Below are positions 1 to 7,332 of a stretch of DNA of 54,376 bases, in pieces (positions within the stretch are counted from its first letter, which is position 1; every line of letters starts with the position of its first letter). The DNA is from Desulfobacterales bacterium (lineage in GTDB: Bacteria > Desulfobacterota > Desulfobacteria > Desulfobacterales > JADGBH01), in NCBI GenBank assembly GCA_015231595.1, contig JADGBH010000024.1, positions 1 to 54,376 of the forward strand. The letters run 5' to 3'. Both the position numbers and the translations under genes were made by a program. Under the pieces are notes generated by a model that was not told the DNA's origin, searched no databases, and worked only from the letters and a program-made list of their open reading frames with translations.

Positions 1-177
1 GAGCTGTTCGCACGCTTAATTCGATTCAACGGAGATAAAGACTGCGGATGTTGTAGCCCCTCAGCGAGAGCCGCAGAGGTATCTCCGATATTGTCGTTAG
101 AACCCCCTGCCTTTAGGCATGGGGAGATTCAGGAATTATTTTGTATAAAACAAAAATATTCCTTAAACATAGAATGA
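1..177 (+). pseudogene. tnpB: 3' end of a TnpB-like (IS200/IS605 OrfB) gene, cut by the window edge
   Basis: An open frame enters from the left edge and stops with TGA at 175-177, giving 58 residues. The end resembles the C-terminal tail of TnpB/OrfB proteins of the IS200/IS605 group (Cys-rich KDCGCC segment, then EPPAFRHGE). The DNA encoding EPPAFRHGE contains a hairpin (103-124, CCCC-TGCC-loop-GGCA-t-GGGG) of the kind found at IS200/IS605 right ends. TnpB is an RNA-guided nuclease whose guide RNA is made from this 3' region. Base composition is richer in G+C than the flanking sequence. The upstream part is outside the window, so I cannot say whether the gene is intact. Confidence 0.65.
103..124 (+). 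repeat. IS200/IS605-type right-end hairpin
   Basis: The stem CCCC/GGGG plus TGCC/GGCA surrounds a TTTA loop with one bulged T. It lies within the last codons of the TnpB-like frame. Such subterminal hairpins are recognised by the Y1 transposase, and in TnpB systems they form part of the omega-RNA scaffold. The exact element end is not defined here because no target duplication is made by this family. Confidence 0.6.
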
Positions 178-179
178 CC

Positions 180-214
180 CATAAAAAAATTTTTATCAAT
201 GAAAATTTTTTATG
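180..214. terminator. AT-rich inverted repeat after the TnpB-like gene
   Basis: CATAAAAAAATTTT (180-193) is nearly complementary to AAAATTTTTTATG (202-214), with an 8-nt loop and one base missing in the second arm. It sits 3 nt after the TnpB stop. It could terminate that transcript or mark an element boundary. The low G+C makes it a weak call. Confidence 0.35.
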
Positions 215-277
215 GCTATTAATTTTTATGGTCGCTCTAATCTAAGATTTTTAACTGATTAATTGATTAATCAGTGC

Positions 278-306
278 TTGACTTTTTGTTTTAAATGAAA
301 TAGAGA
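278..306 (+). promoter_or_regulatory. Probable sigma70-type promoter of the cobalamin-uptake locus
   Basis: A -35-like TTGACT at 278-283 is followed after 17 nt by TAGAGA at 301-306. This would place the transcript start about 10 nt before the riboswitch begins near 319. A 20-nt near-perfect palindrome (255-274, CTGATTAAT-TG-ATTAATCAG) abuts the -35 and could be an operator. The -10 is a poor match, so the start position is uncertain. Confidence 0.45.
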
Positions 307-318
307 AACTTTCTTTTT

Positions 319-476
319 AAGGTGCCTGATTAGGGCATAATAGGGAATCCCGTTAAATCCGGGAACGGTCCCGCCGCTGTAATCGCGACGAAATTTGCAA
401 TAATGCCACTGCAAAGGAAAACTTTGTGGGAAGGCCGCAGAAAGTAGGATGAAGCGAGAGTCAGAAGACCTGCCTT
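319..476 (+). ncRNA. Cobalamin (B12) riboswitch aptamer
   Basis: The region carries the conserved blocks of the class in the right order. GGTGCC is at the start and an AATAGGGAA-type block near 340-349. GGGAACGGTCCCGCCGCTGTAA is at about 360-382, GCCACTG near 406, GGGAAGGC near 428-435, and the GATGAAGCGAGAGTCAGAAGACCTGCC block at about 449-473. It precedes a BtuB-like receptor gene, the usual target. Binding of adenosylcobalamin or a related corrinoid is expected to switch off downstream expression. Confidence 0.95.
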
Positions 477-546
477 AAATAAATATGTATCTTTTTGCGC
501 GGAATATAAAAAGATAACATTAATAAGGGTTAAGAAAACTGGGTGC

Positions 547-586
547 AGCCCTTCAAGCTAACAGCTTGAAGGGCTTTTTTATTTTT
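547..586 (+). terminator. Intrinsic terminator, expression platform of the B12 riboswitch
   Basis: AGCCCTTCAAGCT (547-559) and AGCTTGAAGGGCT (563-575) form a perfect 13-bp stem with a 3-nt loop, followed by TTTTTT-A-TTTTT. It sits between the aptamer and the receptor start at 599. This placement implies transcriptional attenuation: with cobalamin bound, the hairpin forms and transcription stops before the receptor gene. Confidence 0.9.
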
Positions 587-598
587 AAAGGTAGGTTT

Positions 599-2626
599 AT
601 GAAAAAAAAATATTATCATTTAATAATTTTTATCTTATTTATTAATAGTTTATGCTGTAAACATAGCTATGCTGAATCCGAAGAAAAAAAATATACTTTA
701 GATGCGATAGTTGTAACTTCAAAAAAAACAGAAGATAAGTTCCAAACCGGCGATGTGGATAAATTTCAAACTCCTATTTTTTATTCTGTAATAGGTAAAG
801 AAGAATTTGAGGGGAAAATAGAAGACATATCTCAAATTATTGATAAAGAAGCAGGGATACAGGTTCGCCAATCTGGAGGTCTTGGTAGTTTTTCGACTAT
901 ATCATTAAGGGGTTCATCAAGCGATCAGGTTATGATTTTTCTTGACGGAATACTAATAAATGATGCTTCAGGAGGAGGACTTGACCTTAGTAATATATCC
1001 CTTGCTGATATCGAATCAATTGAAATATATAAAGGTATGACACCTATTAACCTTGGCAAAGCATCAATAGGTGGAGCTATTAATATAAAAACTTTAAAAC
1101 AGCAATCAGGATTAAATGCAAATGTCCATGCCGGCTATGGTTCATTTAATACATATCAGATAGGTACATTCCTTAATAATAAAGTTGAAAACTTAGATTA
1201 TCTTATGTCACTTGATTATCTTGCCAGTGAAAATGATTTTAAAATCACAAATGATAATGGAACCCAATGGAATAAAACTGATGATACAACTGAAAAAAGA
1301 AATAATGCCGAATTTGATCAAAAAAATTTTTTAGGGAAATTAGGATATGATTTTTCGGATAATTTTAGAATTGATTTAATGAACCAATGGTTTTCAAAAA
1401 AACAAGACCTTCCAAGTTGGGATAATTCGGAATCAACAAATACGTCTTTAGATACAAACCGTAATATTACTACTTTGAAATTAACATTAGACAATATCGG
1501 AAAAAATATTAATACTGCTACTCAATTCACCCATTTATGGAAAAAAGAAGAATACGATGATAAAGAAGGTCATGTAGGCTTGGGGCAACAAAATTTTGAA
1601 TATATTACCCATCGATACGATGGAAACTTTTTCATGGAAATGTTAGGTGATTTCAACATAGCAAGTTTTTTATTTGATGCATCATATGAATCTTACTTCC
1701 CAAAGGATATTACAAAATCAATATCATTAAACAAAAGTATAAGAAACAGTTTTTCGCTCGGTATTCAAGACAGTATACTTTTGTTTAATGAAAAATTTAT
1801 TGTTACTCCAGCCTGCCGCTATAATTATATAAATGATGAGATGAAAAGTTCTGTAAGTATATGGGGTCTTGTAATAGAAGAAAAAACAAAGCATCAGGAT
1901 TATTTTTCTCCTCAAATTGGAGTGAAATATATGCCGACAAATTCTATCGTAATGAAAGCTAATGCGGCAAAATACACAAGAGAGCCTTCTTTTTTTGAAT
2001 TATTTGGTGACAGAGGATTTTTAGTTGGAAATATAGATTTAAAGCACGAAAAAGGCTTAAATTATGATGCTGGTGCTGAATTTATTTTTCAACCTGAAAG
2101 CCCTTTATTCCAAAAAATCTCCATTAGCTCAGTTTATTATAAAAGTATTGTAGATGATCTTATAACAAGAGTCTATGATTCACGTGGAATTGGTAAATCC
2201 GTAAATATTTCCGAATCAGATATAGATGGAATTGAATTTGCTGTAAATATAAATTTTTTAGAATATTTTAAAGCAATTTTTAATGTAACATGGCAAGATA
2301 CTGAAAATAAAAGTAAAATAAAAGTGTTTAACGGAAAAAAATTACCAGGAAGGTTTGAAACAGCTTATGCAGGACGAATTGAAGCTAAATATAAAGGATT
2401 TAAAATCTATACTGAATATCTATCAGAACAAGGGATATATTATGATTCGGCTAATCTTCTTAAAGCAGATGATAAAAAAGAAATTAATTCTGGAATTTCT
2501 TGGCTTTTCAAAAAACTTTTAATGACATTTGAAGCAAAAAATCTGGGAGATAATAAATACGAAGATTTTAACGGCTATCCTTTGCCTGGAATAGCTTATT
2601 ATTGTACAGCTAAATATAATTTTTAA
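599..2626 (+). CDS. btuB: TonB-dependent corrinoid receptor, BtuB-like
   Basis: The 675-residue outer-membrane receptor has a signal peptide (about residues 1-26), a TonB box around residues 35-43 (DAIVVTSKK), an N-terminal plug domain (about 50-165, with the SLRGSSSDQVMIFLDG region) and a beta-barrel ending in a C-terminal Phe. I chose ATG 599 because it follows an AAAGGTAGG ribosome site and starts the signal peptide. A more upstream TTG would lie inside the terminator hairpin. The B12 riboswitch and attenuator directly upstream make cobalamin or another corrinoid the likely substrate. The next gene starts 35 nt downstream and is probably co-transcribed. TonB/ExbBD and the BtuCDF transporter are not in the window. 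Substrate is inferred from regulation, not from binding residues. Confidence 0.88.
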   Translation: MKKKYYHLIIFILFINSLCCKHSYAESEEKKYTLDAIVVTSKKTEDKFQTGDVDKFQTPIFYSVIGKEEFEGKIEDISQIIDKEAGIQVRQSGGLGSFSTISLRGSSSDQVMIFLDGILINDASGGGLDLSNISLADIESIEIYKGMTPINLGKASIGGAINIKTLKQQSGLNANVHAGYGSFNTYQIGTFLNNKVENLDYLMSLDYLASENDFKITNDNGTQWNKTDDTTEKRNNAEFDQKNFLGKLGYDFSDNFRIDLMNQWFSKKQDLPSWDNSESTNTSLDTNRNITTLKLTLDNIGKNINTATQFTHLWKKEEYDDKEGHVGLGQQNFEYITHRYDGNFFMEMLGDFNIASFLFDASYESYFPKDITKSISLNKSIRNSFSLGIQDSILLFNEKFIVTPACRYNYINDEMKSSVSIWGLVIEEKTKHQDYFSPQIGVKYMPTNSIVMKANAAKYTREPSFFELFGDRGFLVGNIDLKHEKGLNYDAGAEFIFQPESPLFQKISISSVYYKSIVDDLITRVYDSRGIGKSVNISESDIDGIEFAVNINFLEYFKAIFNVTWQDTENKSKIKVFNGKKLPGRFETAYAGRIEAKYKGFKIYTEYLSEQGIYYDSANLLKADDKKEINSGISWLFKKLLMTFEAKNLGDNKYEDFNGYPLPGIAYYCTAKYNF

Positions 2627-2661
2627 CCAAGTTTTTAACTAAACTTATTAAGGAGAAAAAA

Positions 2662-3939
2662 ATGCAAAAAAAACTTTTCGGCAACCTAATTTTTATTCTG
2701 GTAATGTTATCATTTTTATTAGTTGATAATAATATTGCATACTCAGAATCAGTTCAAAAAGCTGTAGTTGCTACAGTAGCGCCTGACTGGTCAAGCAGCG
2801 CCCATTCAATTATATCTGTTGATGCTGTTGATGGCCATAGAAGTTGCCAAAACAATCTTTTTCCAACTTCAACTTCAGATATTGGTATAAACGCTTATGG
2901 TAAATATTTTTATCGAATAGAACGTTATCAAGGAGATAATGTTACTAAATTTGATATAAATAATCCCAGCACTCTTATTTGGCAATTTTCTACTAACGAT
3001 AAAAACGAAGAAGGAAGTAGTAATCCTTACAGTTTAATTTTTGTAAATGAAACAAAAGCTTATCTACTTCGTTATGGAAAAACAAAGGCATGGATTGTAA
3101 ATCCTTCTGCAAATATTGAATCAGAATTTAAAATCGGAGAATTAGATTTAAGCGCCTATGCAGATGCTGATGGGATTCCAGAAATGACTGAGGGCATTAT
3201 TATTCAAGAACGGCTTTATATAATTACTCAAAGACTTGACCGCAATAATAATTGGACTCCAAATACCCCATATATAGCCATATTTGACACAAAAACTGAT
3301 AAAGCGATAAATGCAGGAATTCCAAATAGTGATGGATTTACAGGCATCCCGCTTCCAATAAAAAATCCAGCGAGCATTACGTACTTAAAAGAAAATAATA
3401 AAATTTATATCCAAGCTATAGGTAGCTATGAAAGTTCATGGTCAGGTATTCCTGCTGATTATTCAGGCGGTATTATAAGTATTGATCCATCAAATTATAA
3501 TATATCAATGGTTTTAGACGATGGTGATACTATTAATCATCCTTATGGAAATATTTCAGGAATGGCTATTATATCTGCAACTAAAGGGTACTTTATTGGA
3601 TATTCAGGATGGGAAGATAATGCTCTCTACACTTTTAACCCATCAAATGGCCAAGTTAATGGTATAACTAATTCATATCTTGTTAATAAAAATCTTGCCG
3701 GTATGGAATCGGGAACATATGTTGATAAAAACAATATGATTTGGGTATGCAATTCGAGTGATGCTGAAATTATTATACTTGATACTAAAGATGATTCCGT
3801 AAACGAAAAAGTCTCAACCGAATTGAATCCTAAAAAAGTTATTTTTATGACAGTAGGCGATGAAGGAGATGATGAGACTACTAAATCAGACGACAGTAAT
3901 GATAGCTTTTGCTTTATAAAATCAATTTTTGGAGAATAG
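2662..3939 (+). CDS. Secreted YncE-like beta-propeller protein, candidate BtuG-like corrinoid-binding partner
   Basis: The 425-residue protein starts at an ATG preceded by AAGGAGA and has a signal peptide ending near AYSES (about residue 30). The body is made of repeated blade-like segments with the pattern of YncE/DUF5074 propellers: FDINN, IFDTKTDKAIN, ISIDPSNY, YTFNPSNGQV and IILDTKDDSVN. It lies 35 nt after the BtuB-like gene and shares its riboswitch. In Bacteroides, BtuG is a beta-propeller that caps BtuB and binds B12 very tightly, so a similar role is plausible here. Unlike BtuG there is no lipobox. The acidic tail ends with a short CFIKSIF segment that recalls the CFI-type C-terminal signals of deltaproteobacterial exported proteins. 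Function is inferred from context and fold impression. Confidence 0.7.
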   Translation: MQKKLFGNLIFILVMLSFLLVDNNIAYSESVQKAVVATVAPDWSSSAHSIISVDAVDGHRSCQNNLFPTSTSDIGINAYGKYFYRIERYQGDNVTKFDINNPSTLIWQFSTNDKNEEGSSNPYSLIFVNETKAYLLRYGKTKAWIVNPSANIESEFKIGELDLSAYADADGIPEMTEGIIIQERLYIITQRLDRNNNWTPNTPYIAIFDTKTDKAINAGIPNSDGFTGIPLPIKNPASITYLKENNKIYIQAIGSYESSWSGIPADYSGGIISIDPSNYNISMVLDDGDTINHPYGNISGMAIISATKGYFIGYSGWEDNALYTFNPSNGQVNGITNSYLVNKNLAGMESGTYVDKNNMIWVCNSSDAEIIILDTKDDSVNEKVSTELNPKKVIFMTVGDEGDDETTKSDDSNDSFCFIKSIFGE

Positions 3940-4073
3940 TAAAAATTTTTGGCTTCTTTTATGCTGAATTCAATGTTTTTTATTTGATTGTTATTTGGGC
4001 TGCTTTGATATATGTAATAATAAAATTATTTCATTGTAATTTTTTATTTCATACTTACGGAGGTTACATAATT

Positions 4074-4421
4074 ATGTGGATATTTAACAAAGATGGTTTT
4101 TTTTCAATTGTTAGAAAAAACTGTAAATTTGACGAAATTATGGTGCAGGCAAGATCAAAGGAAGATTTAATTAGTTTAAGCCACAAGATAGGAGTTGAGT
4201 CTGAAATTATTGAAGCAAAAAAGGAAGATTATAAATATAGAATCATTATTAGAAAAAAACTTATATCAGAATATATTACGAAATATATTGATGAAATTGA
4301 TTATGATAATGTAAGAAGCAATATTGTGCCAAAAGACGATAAAAATAGACAAAATGCCTATCAACAAGTATATGAGACTATGTTTAATTGGTTGGGGATA
4401 GAACGACCTTTTTCAGAATAG
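4074..4421 (+). CDS. Small conserved hypothetical protein (115 aa)
   Basis: The frame is open from further upstream, but ATG 4074 is preferred. It is preceded by an ACGGAGGTT ribosome site and begins the MWIFNKDGFFS opening that I recognise from a widespread family of uncharacterised soluble proteins of about this size. The rest is charged, with a YRIIIRKKLISEYI segment and an IDYDNVRSNI segment, and ends in a short helix (YQQVYETMFNWLGI). No signal peptide or membrane segment is seen. It follows the propeller gene by about 130 nt, so co-transcription with the riboswitch genes is possible but not shown. Function unknown. Confidence 0.75.
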   Translation: MWIFNKDGFFSIVRKNCKFDEIMVQARSKEDLISLSHKIGVESEIIEAKKEDYKYRIIIRKKLISEYITKYIDEIDYDNVRSNIVPKDDKNRQNAYQQVYETMFNWLGIERPFSE

Positions 4422-4433
4422 CTTAAAATTTAT

Positions 4434-4493
4434 ATTTTACCGCAAAGGCGCAAAAAACTTTTTTTTAAGCCTCTGCATTTTTTGCGGTAAAAT
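4434..4493. terminator. Bidirectional terminator between convergent genes
   Basis: ATTTTACCGCAAA (4434-4446) is exactly complementary to TTTGCGGTAAAAT (4481-4493). The interior contains a second, weaker pairing. The flanks are T-rich on one side and A-rich on the other, so it can serve both the gene ending at 4421 and the minus-strand gene ending at 4526. Confidence 0.6.
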
Positions 4494-4525
4494 AAATATT
4501 TATTTAGCTCTCTATTTCCTATTTT

Positions 4526-7312
4526 TCATAAATTTTCTTTTAGCCTCAATTTATATAAAGTACTTGTTACTAAAAGAGAAATTACAGGACCCATAATAAA
4601 CATAGTAACCGCTGTCATAATCGGAACATGATAAAAGAAAATACCTAAAAGTATAACTCCTATAGCTGAATCAGATTTATCTAAGAATACAAAAAAATAC
4701 TTATGTTTTTCTGACGCCCCTCCTGGAGGAATCCCCATACGTCGTTTAATATAGGAATTTGGAAGCTCCGCTAAAACATAAACAAACCCTAAAATTAAGC
4801 CGAAATAAATAAAAGAAATATCGTTAAAATCAATGGTACCTACCCAATTGCCTAATTCGAAAATTATTTTAATAAATATAGCTCCTAATACGCTAAATAT
4901 AGGCATGAGTATAAATCCGCGCAAAGTTTTATTTGCTCCGAATAAAGGCTTATAAACTGGTATTTTAAGGGAAGGAAGCCAATCTTTTTTTACGGCAAGC
5001 ATATGTAAAACTCCGCCAAATATGCAGGGGATTGTAAATGCAATCGCTGTAAAAATATGCTTAGTTATGGATAACTCTTTAATGTTGATGAATTCAAAAA
5101 AGCCGCAAATAGCAAAAAATATAGATCCGCTTAAAACTACAATTAATATAGTTTTAGGATTTTTGAACTTCATAAAAGGAGCATTATAAATCATAAAAAC
5201 AGTATGAATAGCAAATAAAACAGTAATTATCGGAAGAATAAACTCTTTATTTATTATTGTGCTTGCAAAGTAAGCTCCCCCTAAAAATAAAACACTCCAA
5301 AATACAGGCATTCCGAGATATGCAAGACCGTTTGTTTCATCTTTAATATTACCGATCTGGTTAAAAACCGATAGCCTAATAATTCCACTCATAATGAATA
5401 AAATTAAAATTAAACAATGATACCAACTATTAAGCCCCCACATATATAAAAAAATGGAAGGAGCAACTAAATAATCAAAAGTATCAACAAATCCATCTAA
5501 ATAACGCCCAAAATCCCTTTCAAGTCCATATTTTCTAGCAAAAATTCCATCAAACGCATCAGCAAGCATCGCTAAATAAATTAAGCTTAAAGCAAAACCA
5601 AACCTTTCTGATAAAGAAAATCCAACAGATAAAGCTGAAAATAAAACCCCGCTTAAAGTTAGAACATCAACAGGATTTAATTTAACAATAAACTTATCTT
5701 TTTTGTCAGAATTTTCCTTTTTTTTCGAAAGAATTTGCTTTAATTTAGGCCTGTCAATCTTACTATTATGCCTTGCATCAACAGGAATTTCAGGGATAAT
5801 AATATATTTAATTCCGTTTAATCCATGTTCATTAAAACAATCAATAAGCGTTTTTTCAATGTCATTTTTATTTGCATTGCTTTCAATTGATAATGCAACC
5901 ACGGGTTCTGAAGAATTATCCATTTGAATAATAGCAGATCTTTTTACTCCAGAAATTTTATCCATCTCCTTTTCAATAATGTAAGGGTGCAGGGTTGTGC
6001 TTTTGTATTTAATTAATTCTGATTTTCGGCCAGTGAGCCAAATTCGGCCTTTATCGTCTAAATATCCAACATCAGATGTTCGATGCCACACAAGGCCCTC
6101 AGGAGCAGGTATTTTATTTTCTTTTGTAGCTTTGGGGTTATCAACGTATCTTTTAAGAACATGTTCACCTTTAACTACAATCTCCCCCATTTCACCTGTA
6201 GGAACTTTGTAAGAATTAAGGGAAGTATCTTTAATATCATCAGGGTTCTCAGGAAGATTTACAATTGCAAGTTCAGCTGAACTGCAAGGTGGGCCAACTA
6301 AAAAGCCCTGTCCCTTTGAAGAAAGAATTTCATCAACAAAAACAGAGCTAATGGGTTCTGATTCAGTAGATCCATAAACAATATTAACTTTAGTTGTCGG
6401 AAACGCTGCTTTCATTTTTTCACATAGATCTAAAGGAACGGTCGCACCTCCTGTTATAATGACTTTTAAATGAGGCAGCCTAATATTTTTTTCAAGAATA
6501 TAATCTGTAATTTTACTCATAAAAGCCGGAGCGCCACCTAAACGATTCACGTTAAATTCAATCATTTGACTTACAACTAATGCAGGATTAACTCCAGCAG
6601 GAAAACCAAAATTTATAGCAGGAAGAATTGATGTCATGCTGGATGCAAGATTATGAAGAACAAAAACAGGAAAGCTTGTCATATCAACATCAAAAGGGTC
6701 ATGAGGGAGATGCTTAGACATCGAGAGATGCTGAGCTATTAAGCTGTCATGATTTCTATCAGCGCCTTTTGGCCTTCCAGTACTCCCGGTTGTAAAAGTT
6801 ATTAATCCTTGTTGCTCTTTTTTACATGGGTAAAAAGGAATATTTTTCTGACTAATGGCTTTAAGATCTGAAAAAGAATTCATGCCAATACCAGTTTTAT
6901 CAGTAGAATAGATTTTTAAAGGCCATAATTGGGGTAAAAAAAAGCGGTATTTAAGCAAAGGGCTGTAACTCACAATGGCTTTGGACTGTGAATCTTTTAT
7001 TGCCATTAAAACTTTTTTTATACCCATACCAGTATCAATAAAAACAGCCACCATTCCAAGTGAAAGTAAGGCAGATACAAAGCAGTATAAATCTATAGAC
7101 GGAGGAAACATAACAAGTATTCTATCTTCTGGCATAAAGCCTTTTTTAATAAGCCCTGCCTGATACTGTTTTATTTTTTCTCCTAAATCTTTAAAATTTA
7201 TAGATTCGTATTCAATTACTTTTTCATTGTCCCACTTTATAGGAATTCTTAAGGCTTCACGTTCAGGGATAGAATTTATTGTATCAAATAATATTTCAGC
7301 GATATTTGGCAT
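4526..7312 (-). CDS. Trifunctional fusion: OleC-like AMP-forming ligase + CDP-alcohol phosphatidyltransferase + CDP-archaeol synthase-like domain
   Basis: The 928-residue protein has three modules. Residues 1 to about 535 are an ANL-superfamily adenylating enzyme: P-loop TTGSTGRPKG at 174-183, YGSTESEP at 313-320, and the ribose-binding Asp in RTSD at 411-414. The FPVFVLHNLASSMTSILP stretch resembles OleC-type ligases. Residues about 545-735 are a CDP-alcohol phosphatidyltransferase with the complete signature: D585, D588, G589, A592, R593, G602, D606, D610. Residues about 750-925 are multi-pass membrane and resemble CDP-archaeol synthase (CarS): GANKTLRG at 792-799, a Lys/Arg-rich SYIKRRMGIPPG at 853-864, and DKSDS at 878-882. 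It is the last gene of a three-gene operon, 20 nt after the HMG-CoA reductase fusion. It presumably activates an acyl or hydroxy acid and builds a CDP-activated or headgroup-exchanged lipid at the membrane. The substrate is unknown. Confidence 0.85.
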   Translation of the reverse strand: MPNIAEILFDTINSIPEREALRIPIKWDNEKVIEYESINFKDLGEKIKQYQAGLIKKGFMPEDRILVMFPPSIDLYCFVSALLSLGMVAVFIDTGMGIKKVLMAIKDSQSKAIVSYSPLLKYRFFLPQLWPLKIYSTDKTGIGMNSFSDLKAISQKNIPFYPCKKEQQGLITFTTGSTGRPKGADRNHDSLIAQHLSMSKHLPHDPFDVDMTSFPVFVLHNLASSMTSILPAINFGFPAGVNPALVVSQMIEFNVNRLGGAPAFMSKITDYILEKNIRLPHLKVIITGGATVPLDLCEKMKAAFPTTKVNIVYGSTESEPISSVFVDEILSSKGQGFLVGPPCSSAELAIVNLPENPDDIKDTSLNSYKVPTGEMGEIVVKGEHVLKRYVDNPKATKENKIPAPEGLVWHRTSDVGYLDDKGRIWLTGRKSELIKYKSTTLHPYIIEKEMDKISGVKRSAIIQMDNSSEPVVALSIESNANKNDIEKTLIDCFNEHGLNGIKYIIIPEIPVDARHNSKIDRPKLKQILSKKKENSDKKDKFIVKLNPVDVLTLSGVLFSALSVGFSLSERFGFALSLIYLAMLADAFDGIFARKYGLERDFGRYLDGFVDTFDYLVAPSIFLYMWGLNSWYHCLILILFIMSGIIRLSVFNQIGNIKDETNGLAYLGMPVFWSVLFLGGAYFASTIINKEFILPIITVLFAIHTVFMIYNAPFMKFKNPKTILIVVLSGSIFFAICGFFEFINIKELSITKHIFTAIAFTIPCIFGGVLHMLAVKKDWLPSLKIPVYKPLFGANKTLRGFILMPIFSVLGAIFIKIIFELGNWVGTIDFNDISFIYFGLILGFVYVLAELPNSYIKRRMGIPPGGASEKHKYFFVFLDKSDSAIGVILLGIFFYHVPIMTAVTMFIMGPVISLLVTSTLYKLRLKENL

Positions 7313-7332
7313 ATATACGTTGCTCCTTAATT

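Noticed and set aside
566..598. TTG start for the BtuB-like receptor
   Set aside because: It lies inside the riboswitch terminator hairpin; ATG 599 has a ribosome site and opens the signal peptide.
3909..4073. Upstream extension of the 115-residue protein gene
   Set aside because: It overlaps the propeller gene and encodes an AT-rich hydrophobic stretch; ATG 4074 has the GGAGG site.
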